64,000 nt of DNA from Paenirhizobium cremeum (GCF_022884085.1 NZ_JAGGCS010000006.1:225531-289530); one strand, 5' to 3'; positions 52,973-61,819 are shown, counted from the stretch's first letter. Notes: generated by a model from the letters alone, not told the origin. Made by a program: numbers and translations.

Positions 52973-53854
52973 ATGATAATGAAACACTCCACGTTTTCAT
53001 CCCCGGATTTCAGGGGGTTGCAGCTTATAATTGCATATCTTCTGGCGGTTCTTTCCACATTTTTCGTTCCCGGCACGGCTCGCGCCGATGACATGCCGGT
53101 CATGTTCGACGTGCGCGAGCGGCTGGTACGGCCGGATCTTTCGACGCTGCTGCGGTTGCGCTTTCTCACAACCACGGATTTTCCACCGTTCAATTTCACC
53201 GACCAGACCGGCCGGCTCGCAGGCTTCCATGTGGAGTTGGCGCGCGCCATCTGTATTGAGCTTGGCATCGAGAACAAGTGTCAGATTCAGGCCTTGCCCT
53301 ATGCCGAGCTTGAGACGGCGTTAAACGGCGGACAGGGGGAAGCGATCATCGCCGGGGTCGCGGTGACGGAGGAGATGCGCAGGCGCTTTGCATTCACCCG
53401 GCCGTTCATGATGCTGCCGGCGCGGTTCGTTCGCAACAGGCAGGCGGAGCTTGCGGGGCAGGATGCCCGCGCCTTGTTCGGCCGCCCCGTCGGTGTCATG
53501 AGCAATACGGCCCATGAGGCCATGCTCAAGGCCTTCTTTCCCGATATTCGCGCGGTTGGGTTCACTGACCGGGCTGCGATGCTGGAGGAACTGAAGCAGC
53601 GCAAGATTGATGCTGTTTTCGCCGACGGCCTTCAGCTCTCGTTCTGGGCATCGGGTGAGGCCTCCGCCGGCTGCTGCACCCTGTTCGACGGGCCTTATGT
53701 GTCGGAACGTTTTCTCGGCGAAGGCCTGACGGTCATGGTGCGCAAGCAGGACGCGAACCTCGCGCAGGCGCTGGACAGCGCACTCGCAGCCCTGTCGCAC
53801 GATGGCCGGCTGGAGGAAATCTACCTGCGGTATTTTCCCTACGGACTGTTCTGA
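52973..53854 (+). CDS. Periplasmic solute-binding protein, amino-acid ABC type (orphan)
   Basis: A 293-residue protein of the SBP_bac_3 family. A signal segment (LQLIIAYLLAVLSTFF, cleaved near ARADD) is followed by the strand LRFLTTTDFPPFNFTDQTGRL, then GFHVELARAICIELG and GVAVTEEMRRRFAFTRPF, all family hallmarks. No permease or ATPase is adjacent, so it is an orphan or a receptor-like binder. The start may be ATG 52973 or 52979. Confidence 0.87.
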   Translation: MIMKHSTFSSPDFRGLQLIIAYLLAVLSTFFVPGTARADDMPVMFDVRERLVRPDLSTLLRLRFLTTTDFPPFNFTDQTGRLAGFHVELARAICIELGIENKCQIQALPYAELETALNGGQGEAIIAGVAVTEEMRRRFAFTRPFMMLPARFVRNRQAELAGQDARALFGRPVGVMSNTAHEAMLKAFFPDIRAVGFTDRAAMLEELKQRKIDAVFADGLQLSFWASGEASAGCCTLFDGPYVSERFLGEGLTVMVRKQDANLAQALDSALAALSHDGRLEEIYLRYFPYGLF

Positions 53855-53880
53855 AACGGCGTCTCGGTCACCGGTGCCAC

Positions 53881-54294
53881 TCAGAGCGAACGGTAGCGGA
53901 TGACGGCGGAATGTTCGATCGCCGCGCAGGTCAGCTTGTCCAGGTTGAGGCGGTCCCGAAGCAATTGCAGGAAGCGGATTTCTTCCGGCTTGACGGCAAG
54001 ATCGACGGCCATGATCTCGACGGCGAGCGCATAGGCAGCGCGATAGGCATGAGGCGGCAGCGCGTCTTTGATTGTCTCGAGTGCGATATCGAGACCTTCC
54101 TGCCCGGCGAGGATCTCCGCGCAGCGCTGCGAAACCTCGATCAACCGCTCCTTTTCGAAGCTTGCGAATACCGGAAGGATGTCGATCAGTTGGCCGATCC
54201 GGCGCAGTTCTTTCTCGTTCATCGAGTTGTCGACGGCGGAGGCCATCACCATGACGAAGATAAGGGCGTCATGGGGCGTTACGCGGTTTGTCAT
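53881..54294 (-). CDS. TerB-like (tellurite resistance TerB family) helical protein
   Basis: A 137-residue all-helical cytoplasmic protein with the TerB pattern: an acidic metal-contact helix start (VMASAVDNSMNEKELRRIGQL) and a second, symmetric one (AVEIMAVDLAVKPEEIRFLQLL). In rhizobia such proteins stand alone, apart from ter operons, and their function is unknown. It is convergent with the binding-protein gene. Confidence 0.82.
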   Translation of the reverse strand: MTNRVTPHDALIFVMVMASAVDNSMNEKELRRIGQLIDILPVFASFEKERLIEVSQRCAEILAGQEGLDIALETIKDALPPHAYRAAYALAVEIMAVDLAVKPEEIRFLQLLRDRLNLDKLTCAAIEHSAVIRYRSL

Positions 54295-54366
54295 CTGCTC
54301 AGGGTTCCTCGTTGTTTTGGCGGAGAGTAGGAAGTGATGGCGCCGCTTTCAAGTTCGCCCCGCGGA

Positions 54367-55089
54367 TCAGCGCGGATCGCCGCCGAACAGTCCAAGACGC
54401 GCCGAACGCGCCTTTTCGGTCAGCGGCCGAAGTGGTGAGCCCTGTGGGGTCTCGACCCAGCCGTTTTCCGCAAGCCAGGAGGAAAGGTCGATCTCTCCGA
54501 GCCGGCAACGGGTTTCAAGCGTTCCCTGCCATTCCGCGCCGTCGACGTCGCAGGTGACTGTGCGGTTTCTGATGAACAGCCGCTGCTGCGTGCGCGCCAG
54601 CATGCCGCATGGCCATTGCGTGCCTCCGGCGCCCGTGCATGTACGGGCCGGGTCCGTCGGCTCTATGTCGGCAAGCTTCAAGATTCTGTCCCCGAAGGTC
54701 AGAATGCCGGCTTCCGCAGTCTGCGGCCGAGGCAGGGCGATGCCTTCGCCTTGCCCCGTCGCGGTTTGTGTGCCGGAAGACTGCTGTGGTTGCGTCTGCG
54801 CAATGATGGTTCCGGTGGATGCGGCCTCCGCCGCATTTTTTTCAGGCAGGCCTGCGGACTGCTGTTCGCCATCCTGTGCCGCTGGTTCGAGCGCGGAGGA
54901 TGCTTCCGACGAAATCTCCGGTTCCGCCGCCGGCGGAACATCTGTGATGTCGATAGTCTCCATGGTCGACGGATCGAACTCGGACGCGGTCTCTTCGGCC
55001 GTGTCGATATTGCGCGCACCCGCGACGACGGCGATCCCCCACAGCGTCAGGCCGGCAAATCCGATGACGAGCGTCGATGCTGATCGCAT
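54367..55089 (-). CDS. SNase-fold (thermonuclease family) membrane-anchored protein
   Basis: A 240-residue protein with an N-terminal hydrophobic anchor (TLVIGFAGLTLWGIAVVAG), a long Ala/Glu/Ser/Gln-rich linker (about 28-125), and a C-terminal SNase-like domain (GDRILKLADIEPTD ... WLAENGWVE). The catalytic Arg and Glu pattern of staphylococcal nuclease is not clearly kept, so nuclease activity is doubtful. Two cysteine pairs may form disulfides outside the cytoplasm. It starts 12 bp after the S24 repressor gene, so they are one operon. Confidence 0.75.
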   Translation of the reverse strand: MRSASTLVIGFAGLTLWGIAVVAGARNIDTAEETASEFDPSTMETIDITDVPPAAEPEISSEASSALEPAAQDGEQQSAGLPEKNAAEAASTGTIIAQTQPQQSSGTQTATGQGEGIALPRPQTAEAGILTFGDRILKLADIEPTDPARTCTGAGGTQWPCGMLARTQQRLFIRNRTVTCDVDGAEWQGTLETRCRLGEIDLSSWLAENGWVETPQGSPLRPLTEKARSARLGLFGGDPR

Positions 55090-55101
55090 AGGTCGTAATT
55101 C

Positions 55102-55755
55102 CTATTGGCTTGCCCAGATGATGCGGGCGATCCACTCGACATCGGCCATGTCGAGATTGCGGTTCGGATGTTCGGGGTTGAGGGAGATGAGTTCGATCGC
55201 CTTCGCGGTCTGCCGCGCCAGCACCTTTGCCATCACCTCGCCCTCGCGAGTCTTGACCACCACCCGGTCTCCACGGCGCACTTGAGCGCCCGGCTCGACG
55301 ATCAGAACGTCGCCGTCACGGTAAAGCGGCTTCATGCTGTCGCCCTGTACCTCAAGCGCGTAGACGCCGGCTTTCAGACCCGGGGCCGCCGGAAATTCGA
55401 CGAGGTCCCAGCCCTGGCCGGCCGGAAATCCGCCATCGTCGAAGAACCCGCCGGCGCCTGCCTGCGCAAAGCCGAGAAGCGGGATCGATCCGGCCTGCGG
55501 CGGAAACGTGCCGTTCGGAACGCCGTCGCTCTGCATGTAGCTCATGAACTGGTCGATGCTGGCACCGGTTGCCTCCAGGACCTTGGAGATCGATTCCGTC
55601 GATGGCCAGCGCATGCGGCCGTCGGACGCGATCCGCTTGGATTTGTTGAACGACGTGGGATCGAGACCGGCGCGGCGCGCCAGTCCGGAGGGGGTCAGGT
55701 GATGCCGTTCGGCAAGCCTGTCGATCGCGGCCCAGATCTTGTCGTGCGAAAGCAT
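55102..55755 (-). CDS. HTH transcriptional regulator with S24/LexA-like peptidase domain
   Basis: A 217-residue LexA/C2-repressor-like protein. The N-terminal HTH (about 1-70) has TPSGLARRAGLDPTSFNKSKR. The S24 domain has the serine in QGDSMKPLYRDGDVLIV and the lysine in VVVKTREGEVMAKVLAR. Between them, GFAQAGAGGF offers an Ala-Gly bond in the LexA-type cleavage position, so self-cleavage under DNA damage is possible. Chromosomal copies are common in rhizobia. It is upstream of the SNase-fold gene. Confidence 0.88.
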   Translation of the reverse strand: MLSHDKIWAAIDRLAERHHLTPSGLARRAGLDPTSFNKSKRIASDGRMRWPSTESISKVLEATGASIDQFMSYMQSDGVPNGTFPPQAGSIPLLGFAQAGAGGFFDDGGFPAGQGWDLVEFPAAPGLKAGVYALEVQGDSMKPLYRDGDVLIVEPGAQVRRGDRVVVKTREGEVMAKVLARQTAKAIELISLNPEHPNRNLDMADVEWIARIIWASQ

Positions 55756-55837
55756 TGTCGCCCATGCTCCAAGCCCTGACGCATTCCTTCCTGCCGGGCG
55801 CTGGCCGCGATTCTAGCGAAGCCATTCCCTGGAGTAA

Positions 55838-55869
55838 AGACCAAAGAGGAATAAAATCCTCTTTGGTCT
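55838..55869. repeat. Perfect 12-bp inverted repeat upstream of the S24 repressor gene
   Basis: AGACCAAAGAGG and CCTCTTTGGTCT flank an 8-base AT-rich centre. It lies 83 bp upstream of the S24 gene start and 13 bp after the stop of the response regulator gene. It could be an operator for the S24 repressor or a terminator for the regulator gene; the T tract after it on the minus strand is only TTTACT. Confidence 0.75.
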
Positions 55870-55881
55870 GCTGCCGGTCCG

Positions 55882-56529
55882 TCAGGCGACCATCGCCATG
55901 TTGATCTTGCTGAGCTGGATCACGGCCTGGGTACGGCTGTCGACCTTGAGCTTCAGCAGGATGGCCGAAACATGCGCCTTGATGGTCGCTTCCGAAACGC
56001 CGAGTTCATAGGCGATCTGCTTGTTGAGCAGTCCTTCGCCGAGCATGCCGAGAACACGGCTCTGCTGCGGGGTCAGCGTGCGCAGGCGATTGATGAGATC
56101 GGCAACATCCGGATCCTGTTCCTGCCCGCCATGATAGAATTTCGGGGTCCAGATATCGCCTTCGAGGACGGACTGGATCGCCGCGCGGATATCGTCGATG
56201 CCGGAGGATTTCGAGATGAAACCGGAGGCGCCGAGTTCAAGCGCACGGCGAATGGTGGTCGGATCGTCGGAGGCCGACACGATGACGATTGGTAGGCTGG
56301 CGAATTCTGCGCGCAACGCCATCAGGCCGGAAAAGCCGGAGACGCCTGGCATTGCGAGATCGAGCAGCAGCAGGTCCGCTTCCGGATGGGCGGATGCGGC
56401 CTTGCGGGCTGCCTCGAAATCACCGGCTTCGATGATCGTCTGTTCGCCTTCTAACCCCCCGACAGCCTGTCGAAGCGCTCCGCGGAAAAGCGGATGGTCG
56501 TCTGCAATGATGAAAGTGGATGCCGTCAT
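55882..56529 (-). CDS. LuxR/NarL-family response regulator
   Basis: A 215-residue regulator: receiver with acidic ADDH near residues 9-12, phospho-acceptor in LLLLDLAMPGVSG and K in GFISKSS, then a LuxR-type HTH (LTPQQSRVLGMLGEGLLNKQIAYELGVS, IKAHVSAILLKL). ATG at 56529 has a GGGAGGGGG site upstream. No sensor kinase is adjacent, so the partner is elsewhere. Confidence 0.92.
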   Translation of the reverse strand: MTASTFIIADDHPLFRGALRQAVGGLEGEQTIIEAGDFEAARKAASAHPEADLLLLDLAMPGVSGFSGLMALRAEFASLPIVIVSASDDPTTIRRALELGASGFISKSSGIDDIRAAIQSVLEGDIWTPKFYHGGQEQDPDVADLINRLRTLTPQQSRVLGMLGEGLLNKQIAYELGVSEATIKAHVSAILLKLKVDSRTQAVIQLSKINMAMVA

Positions 56530-56616
56530 GTCGAAGCCCCCTCCCAAGAGCGAAGTCCTTACGCCGCGCCGGCGGATGTTTTTCTTTTAGCCGCTGCTGT
56601 GAATATATACAATGGT

Positions 56617-57048
56617 CTATGTTTTGTTCGAAGAACCATTCTCTTCTTGTTGCTTGAACTCTTCCACCAGTCCGAAGAAGGCGCGCATGAAGCGTTCCAT
56701 GATGCCGATGGAGCGTTCGATCTCCTCGTCGGATGGCAGGTCTTTTCCTGATTTCGCAAGCGGTTGACCGTCTCCCAACGTCTTTTCGATTGCTGCGACT
56801 CTTTTCTCCAGACGGTCCAGTTCCTCTTCATAGGCCGCGCGTTCGTCGGCGGCCATCCGGCAGGTCAGCGTGCCGTCTTTCTCCTGGCAAAGCGTCAGCG
56901 CGCCGGTCCTGCGGTCGAGCCGCACGAAACTCGAATCGGTCTTTTCGAGTGTGAAACGGGTGGTGTCGGCGTCCTGGGCAAGGGCCTGAGTGGCGCCACA
57001 GGCCAGCACACTCAGCAGCGGCACTGCCATCAGACTTATCGGCTTCAT
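56617..57048 (-). CDS. Secreted coiled-coil protein of unknown function
   Basis: A 143-residue protein with a clear signal peptide (LMAVPLLSVLACGATQALAQ, cut near residue 24). The mature part has a short beta region (FVRLDRRTGALTLCQEKDGTLTCRM) with two cysteines, a Glu/Lys/Arg-rich coiled coil (DERAAYEEELDRLEKRVAAIE) and an amphipathic C-terminal helix. Similar small proteins occur in rhizobia, with no known function. The ATG at 57048 is chosen because it begins the signal peptide. Confidence 0.75.
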   Translation of the reverse strand: MKPISLMAVPLLSVLACGATQALAQDADTTRFTLEKTDSSFVRLDRRTGALTLCQEKDGTLTCRMAADERAAYEEELDRLEKRVAAIEKTLGDGQPLAKSGKDLPSDEEIERSIGIMERFMRAFFGLVEEFKQQEENGSSNKT

Positions 57049-57167
57049 GCATCTGTCTCCCGAAATGACCCGACACCGAAGGATGAAGCGGTGATGGGCG
57101 TGGACAAGCCGGGCACTTTCCGGCAAACCGCATGCATCGATCGCATCGGAGACGGAAGGACGCGCCC

Positions 57168-57512
57168 TTGCAACGCATCATATACAAGATCGTGCCGCAG
57201 GAATTATGGCAAGAGGCGCGGGCCGAAGGTATATTTCGCGGCGCGGCCATCGACCTTCAAGATGGCTATATTCACTTCTCGACGGCGGAGCAGGCCGTGG
57301 AGACGGCGCAGCGTCATTTCGCCGGTGTTGCCGGCCTGCTGCTGGTCGCCGTGGAGGCGGCGGCCCTCGGCGATGCGCTGCGTTACGAGCCATCGCGGGG
57401 CGGGGATTTCTTCCCGCATCTTTACGCCGACCTGCCACTTGGCGCCGTGCTTTGGGAAAAGCCGCTGCCGCTGAAGCCGGACGGCACCCATGACTTTCCG
57501 GAGATGGCATGA
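57168..57512 (+). CDS. DUF952 family protein
   Basis: About 114 residues of the DUF952 family, recognised by IIYKIVPQELWQEA, GIDLQDGYIHFSTAEQ-like text (here AAIDLQDGYIHFSTAEQA) and the C-terminal FPHLYADLPLGAV. The fold is related to ADP-ribosyltransferase-like RNA 2'-phosphotransferases; activity is unproven. TTG at 57168 has GAAGGA upstream and fits the family start. Its stop overlaps the pyrD start by ATGA, so the two are translationally coupled. Confidence 0.85.
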   Translation: MQRIIYKIVPQELWQEARAEGIFRGAAIDLQDGYIHFSTAEQAVETAQRHFAGVAGLLLVAVEAAALGDALRYEPSRGGDFFPHLYADLPLGAVLWEKPLPLKPDGTHDFPEMA

Positions 57513-58600
57513 TGATCGATGCATTCAGGACTTTTGCCCGCCGCGGCCTTTTTCTCTTTGATGCCGAAACGGCACACGGCATGTCGATCGCTGCGTTGAA
57601 ATCCGGCCTCCTGCCGGCCTGCCGCCAGTCCGAGGATTCCCGGCTTGCCGTAACGGTCGCGGGTCTCCGCTTCCCAAACCCGCTCGGCATGGCCGCAGGC
57701 TACGACAAGAACGCCGAAGTGCCGGACGCTCTCTTACGCCTCGGCTTCGGTTTCGCCGAAGTCGGCACGCTGACGCCGAAGCCGCAGTCCGGCAACCCGA
57801 AGCCACGCATTTTCCGTCTGGAGCGGGACATGGCGGTCATCAACCGTCTGGGCTTCAACAATGAAGGCCATGAGGCGGCTTTTGCGCGTCTTTCCGCCAG
57901 GCGGCCTTCCGGCATCGTCGGCGTCAACATCGGCGCCAACAAGGACAGCGCGGATCGCATCGGCGATTATGTCCTCGGTATCAGGCGCTTCCAGTCGGTT
58001 GCGGATTATTTCACCGTCAATATCTCGTCGCCGAACACGCCCGGCCTGCGCGACCTGCAGGCTCGCGAAAGTCTGGCGGCTCTCCTTTCCGCCGTTCTCA
58101 CGGCCCGCGACGAGGGTGCGAAGGCGACCGGCAAGCGGCGGCCGGTCTTCCTGAAGATCGCGCCGGATCTGACCGAAGAGGGCATGGACGACATTGCCGA
58201 AGAAGCGCTGACCCACGATCTCGATGGCCTGATCGTTTCCAACACCACCCTGTCGCGGGAGGGGCTTGTCGATGCCCGTCTTGCCGATGAGACCGGAGGC
58301 TTGTCCGGGCGGCCTTTGTTCGAAAAGTCGACGGCGGTTCTCGCGCGCATGCGCAAGCGGGTCGGTGCCGCGCTTCCGATCGTCGGTGTTGGCGGTGTTT
58401 CGTCTGCCGAGACGGCACTGGAAAAGATCCGCGCGGGCGCCGACCTGGTGCAACTCTATTCCTGCATGGTGTATGAGGGGCCGGGTCTTCCCGGTAGCAT
58501 CGTCCGAGGTCTCTCGGCGCTTATGGATCGGGAGAAGGTGAACTCGGTTTCGCAGTTGCGCGACACCAGATTGGATCACTGGCTGGCGGTAAAGGTCTGA
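57509..58600 (+). CDS. pyrD: Dihydroorotate dehydrogenase (quinone)
   Basis: A 363-residue class 2 flavoenzyme of the inner membrane surface that passes electrons from dihydroorotate to quinone. It has the N-terminal helical extension of class 2, then FPNPLGMAAGYDKNAEVPD, NRLGFNNEG, the catalytic-loop NISSPNTPGLRDLQ (Ser nucleophile/base) and VGVGGVSSAETALEKIRAGA. Its end overlaps the convergent MATE gene by 25 bp. Confidence 0.95.
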   Translation: MMIDAFRTFARRGLFLFDAETAHGMSIAALKSGLLPACRQSEDSRLAVTVAGLRFPNPLGMAAGYDKNAEVPDALLRLGFGFAEVGTLTPKPQSGNPKPRIFRLERDMAVINRLGFNNEGHEAAFARLSARRPSGIVGVNIGANKDSADRIGDYVLGIRRFQSVADYFTVNISSPNTPGLRDLQARESLAALLSAVLTARDEGAKATGKRRPVFLKIAPDLTEEGMDDIAEEALTHDLDGLIVSNTTLSREGLVDARLADETGGLSGRPLFEKSTAVLARMRKRVGAALPIVGVGGVSSAETALEKIRAGADLVQLYSCMVYEGPGLPGSIVRGLSALMDREKVNSVSQLRDTRLDHWLAVKV

Positions 58601-59919
58601 GCGAGCTTGCGCGGCAGGATCGCGGCAAGGGTGAGGCCGCGGAGTGCCAGAAAGACGTTCAGCGCCAGCCAGAGGCCGTGATTGCCGAGCGTCGGGGCAA
58701 ATAACGCAAGCGCTGCACAATAGCCGGCAAGCGCGACGAGCATCATGTTGCGCATCTCGCGCGACCATGTTGCCCCGATGAAGACGCCGTCCATCTGGAA
58801 GGCGAGCGCACCGGTCAGTGCCGTGAGCGCTGCCCAGGGCAGAAAATCGCGCGCCAGCGCCCGCACGGGCTCAGAGGTGGTCATGACGTCGATCAGCGTG
58901 CCGCCGAGAACGAGGAAGAACAGGGCGCAGACCGAGGCAAGCCCGAACGACCAGATGGCCGTGAGCCGGATTGCCCGTTCGAAGCCGATGCGGAAACGGG
59001 CGCCGACGGCCCTTCCGGTAATCTGCTCGGCGGCGTTGGCCATGCCGTCGAGGAAGAAGCTTGCAATCAGGAAGAAATTCATCAGCAGCGCATTGGCCGC
59101 CAGCAGTTCCGGTCCGAAAAGTGTGCCGATCCGGGTCTGCAGCGTGAAGGCGGCCACCAGCGCCAGGGAACGGATCATGATGTCGCGGTTGATGGAAAAC
59201 AGCGCTTTCAGCTTTTCGCGGGATAGAACGACCGGCAGCTTGGGGCGCGGGGTTCCGCGAAAGGCAAACAGCATGTAAGCGAGCCCGGCGATGAAGGCGA
59301 CGGCTTCGCCCGCCAGCGTTCCCCAGGCAACACCGGCAATGCCGAAATCGAGCCAAAGCCCCAGCCAGATCGACAGGACGATGTTCACGCCGTTGAGCAG
59401 GATCTGCAGGGCAAGTCCGATGGAGCCCCGCCCCATGCCGAGCACCGAGCCCAGCAGGGTGAAGTTGCCGAGCGTCAGCGGCGCTCCAAGCACGCGGATA
59501 GCGAAATAGGTCGCAGTCGCCTCGGCAACCCGTCCTTCCGCACCCATCAGCACGATGCCGATGCGCAGGATCAATGGCGAAGCCGCAAGGACGACGACGC
59601 CGAGGCCGATTGACAGCAGAAAGGAGCGGTAGAAGACCGCCTGCTGTTCTACCCGATCAGCCCTACCGAGCGCCTGCGCGGTCAGTGCCGTGGTCGAGGC
59701 GCGTACGAAGCCGAAGGCGGCGAAGATCAGATCGAAGAGAACGGCTGCAATCGCCAGCCCCGCAAGAGCTTCCGCCGAACCGGTGCGTCCCACAACTGCC
59801 GTTCCGGTGAGACCCAGCAGTGGCGTGGTGACGAAGCCGAGCGTCATGGGGACGGCGATCGACAGCACCAGTCGATGTGTCACCGCGAAGGAGTTCTGCT
59901 GTCTGCCGGCCTGATCCAT
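58576..59919 (-). CDS. MATE family efflux transporter
   Basis: A 447-residue, twelve-helix multidrug/toxin extrusion protein of the DinF-like branch. Recognised features are the N-terminal IAVPMTLGFVTTPLLGLTGTAVVGR, GAEGRVAEATATYFAIR and the half-way repeat MIRSLALVAAFTLQTRIGTLFG. It probably exports organic cations in exchange for Na+ or H+. Substrates are unknown. Confidence 0.92.
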   Translation of the reverse strand: MDQAGRQQNSFAVTHRLVLSIAVPMTLGFVTTPLLGLTGTAVVGRTGSAEALAGLAIAAVLFDLIFAAFGFVRASTTALTAQALGRADRVEQQAVFYRSFLLSIGLGVVVLAASPLILRIGIVLMGAEGRVAEATATYFAIRVLGAPLTLGNFTLLGSVLGMGRGSIGLALQILLNGVNIVLSIWLGLWLDFGIAGVAWGTLAGEAVAFIAGLAYMLFAFRGTPRPKLPVVLSREKLKALFSINRDIMIRSLALVAAFTLQTRIGTLFGPELLAANALLMNFFLIASFFLDGMANAAEQITGRAVGARFRIGFERAIRLTAIWSFGLASVCALFFLVLGGTLIDVMTTSEPVRALARDFLPWAALTALTGALAFQMDGVFIGATWSREMRNMMLVALAGYCAALALFAPTLGNHGLWLALNVFLALRGLTLAAILPRKLAQTFTASQ

Positions 59920-59952
59920 GCCATCGCTCTTTTCCGGCCGGGCGGGAATCGC

Positions 59953-60462
59953 TCAGGCCGATAGCACCATGGCCCAGAAAGGTCTGTTGGCGGAAGAGGG
60001 CGCGTGGGCCACGGCAACGCCAAGCCCGTTATATTGGCCGAGCATGTTTTCGAGATGCTTCTTCGAGTCGATCCAGGCCTGTACCGCCCGCTCGACCGTG
60101 TCCTGGCCCGTTGCAATGTTTTCAGCGGCAGGCAAAGGCACTTCACCGGCTTTCATGCGGCTCAGAAAGCTGTCGTTGAAGCCGATCAGATGGGACATCT
60201 TGTCGGCCCTGGCCATACGTCGCGCCTGGAAGATCGCCGCCGTCTCCGCCGCCGGGTTCTTGGAAAGCGCGCCAAGTCCCTTCTTTGCGCGCAGCGCGTT
60301 GACGAGCGGAAGTGCCGCGTCCGTCTCGGGCTTGGCCGTGTCGTCCGAAACTGTCAGCACTTCCGTGCTGCGGCAGCCGGCAAGAGCGATCGCGAGCCCG
60401 CTGCCGGCAAGAATCAGCAGGCCGCGGCGCTGCAATGGCTGAGCGATGACGGAAAGCTGCAT
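59953..60462 (-). CDS. CAP-domain (SCP/PR-1) lipoprotein
   Basis: A 169-residue lipoprotein: hydrophobic leader ending in the lipobox ALAGC (Cys about residue 30), then a CAP domain with LVNALRAKKGLGAL, ADKMSHLIG, AAENIATGQDTVERAVQAWIDS and the C-terminal WAMVL. Bacterial CAP proteins act in the envelope with poorly known functions. It starts one base after the DUF6460 gene stop, so they form an operon. Confidence 0.9.
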   Translation of the reverse strand: MQLSVIAQPLQRRGLLILAGSGLAIALAGCRSTEVLTVSDDTAKPETDAALPLVNALRAKKGLGALSKNPAAETAAIFQARRMARADKMSHLIGFNDSFLSRMKAGEVPLPAAENIATGQDTVERAVQAWIDSKKHLENMLGQYNGLGVAVAHAPSSANRPFWAMVLSA

Positions 60463-60463
60463 G

Positions 60464-60730
60464 TCAGTTGCGGCTATTGAAAAGACGAAGAACGATGAAA
60501 ACCGGTATGACGACAGTCGCCCCGAGCAGGAGATAATCGCCGACCCGTCCGAGCGCGGCGAAGCCCCTGTACCAGAGTTCGAGGAAGAAATGACGGATGC
60601 CTTCCACGATGTCGAGCGGATAGATGCCGAAGACGGTCATGATGAAACCGACGATCAGCGATACGACCACAAGCTTGACGAGGGTCCGGCCCGGTGTGTC
60701 GCCCAGAAATCTGTTCACTCGATCCGACAT
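60464..60730 (-). CDS. Small inner-membrane protein (DUF6460-like)
   Basis: An 88-residue protein with two hydrophobic helices (LVKLVVVSLIVGFIMTVFGI and LLLGATVVIPVFIVLRLF) separated by a loop with DIVEGIRHFFLELWYRGF. The start MSDRVNRFLGDTPGR is typical of this small rhizobial family. Function is unknown. It is upstream of, and coupled to, the CAP lipoprotein gene. Confidence 0.85.
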   Translation of the reverse strand: MSDRVNRFLGDTPGRTLVKLVVVSLIVGFIMTVFGIYPLDIVEGIRHFFLELWYRGFAALGRVGDYLLLGATVVIPVFIVLRLFNSRN

Positions 60731-60874
60731 GCAAATCTCCTGTTTCGCCTGAGATAGGTCGACTCTTCCGGTCCCGCAAGCGCGGTGCGCGGACGGCCGG
60801 CGCGCAGCGCAGCAAATAGCTCTTGTGTTTTTCTCACGTATCGGTCAAGACCGCGCGCCGCCAGAGGTTTCATC

Positions 60875-61819
60875 ATGCAGACGATCCAGTTCTCGTCCGG
60901 CGACGTTATCGCCGACCGCCGCGCCGATTATGCCCGAATGCTTGCCGAAAGTGGCGATCCTGCGGCAGCAGCCGAATTGATGGAACAGGCGCTGGAACTG
61001 GCGCCCGAATGGGCCGCCGGCTGGCTGCGCTTTGCCGAATATCTGGAAAAGGCGGGAGACGGTAAGCGAGCGATAAAAGCCTTACGGAAAGTCGAGGAAC
61101 TCGATGCGGAGGAAATCTTCGGCGCGCGGCTGAAACTCGCGCTGCTTGGCGCTGTCGATGTGCCGGTCCAACCTCCGAGCCGCTATGTCGAGGCACTTTT
61201 CGACGATTATGCCGACCGCTTCGAGGCCGCCCTCGTCGAACGGCTCGATTACAGTGTGCCGCAGAAACTCTCGGCGCTTCTCGCGCGCTACCATGGCGAC
61301 GCCCCGCCTTTCCGGCTTGCCGTCGATCTCGGCTGCGGAACCGGCCTTTTCGGCGTGGAGGTCCGTTCAATCGTGAAGCGTCTCGAAGGCTTCGACCTTT
61401 CCGTCAACATGCTGGCCAAGGCCGCGGAAAAGGGCGTCTACGATCTGCTCGGGCGCGCTGACCTTTCGCTCGATGCGGAAGGGTCCGGTCTGTTTGGCGC
61501 AGGGCTTGCCCGGCATCGTGCCGATCTGCTGACTGCGGCCGATGTGCTGATGTATCTCGGTGACCTTGATGCGGCCCTGTCGCTCGCAACCGAGTTGTCC
61601 CGGCCGGGTGCTCTCTTTGCATTTTCCGTCGAGGATGCCGGCACGGACGAGGGTTTCCATCTCGCGCCGTCGCTCCGCTATGCCCATTCTGAGGCGCATG
61701 TGCGCGCGAAGCTTGTCGCTGCGGGCTTCGAGGTCGCCGATATCGAGCGAACAGTCATTCGCATGGATGGCGGAAAACCCGTCTCCGGTATACTTTTTAT
61801 TGCGGTGCGAAAGGCATGA
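60875..61819 (+). CDS. TPR-containing class I SAM-dependent methyltransferase
   Basis: A 314-residue protein. Residues about 15-95 form TPR-like helices (AAAELMEQALELAPEWAAGWLRFAEYLEKAG). The methyltransferase domain follows, with the SAM-binding LAVDLGCGTGLFG near 165, an acidic LEGFDLS on strand 2, and YLGDLDAALSLA. Similar TPR-methyltransferases are common in rhizobia; the target is unknown. The ATG at 60875 is chosen over 60785 because the earlier part is not conserved-looking. Confidence 0.87.
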   Translation: MQTIQFSSGDVIADRRADYARMLAESGDPAAAAELMEQALELAPEWAAGWLRFAEYLEKAGDGKRAIKALRKVEELDAEEIFGARLKLALLGAVDVPVQPPSRYVEALFDDYADRFEAALVERLDYSVPQKLSALLARYHGDAPPFRLAVDLGCGTGLFGVEVRSIVKRLEGFDLSVNMLAKAAEKGVYDLLGRADLSLDAEGSGLFGAGLARHRADLLTAADVLMYLGDLDAALSLATELSRPGALFAFSVEDAGTDEGFHLAPSLRYAHSEAHVRAKLVAAGFEVADIERTVIRMDGGKPVSGILFIAVRKA

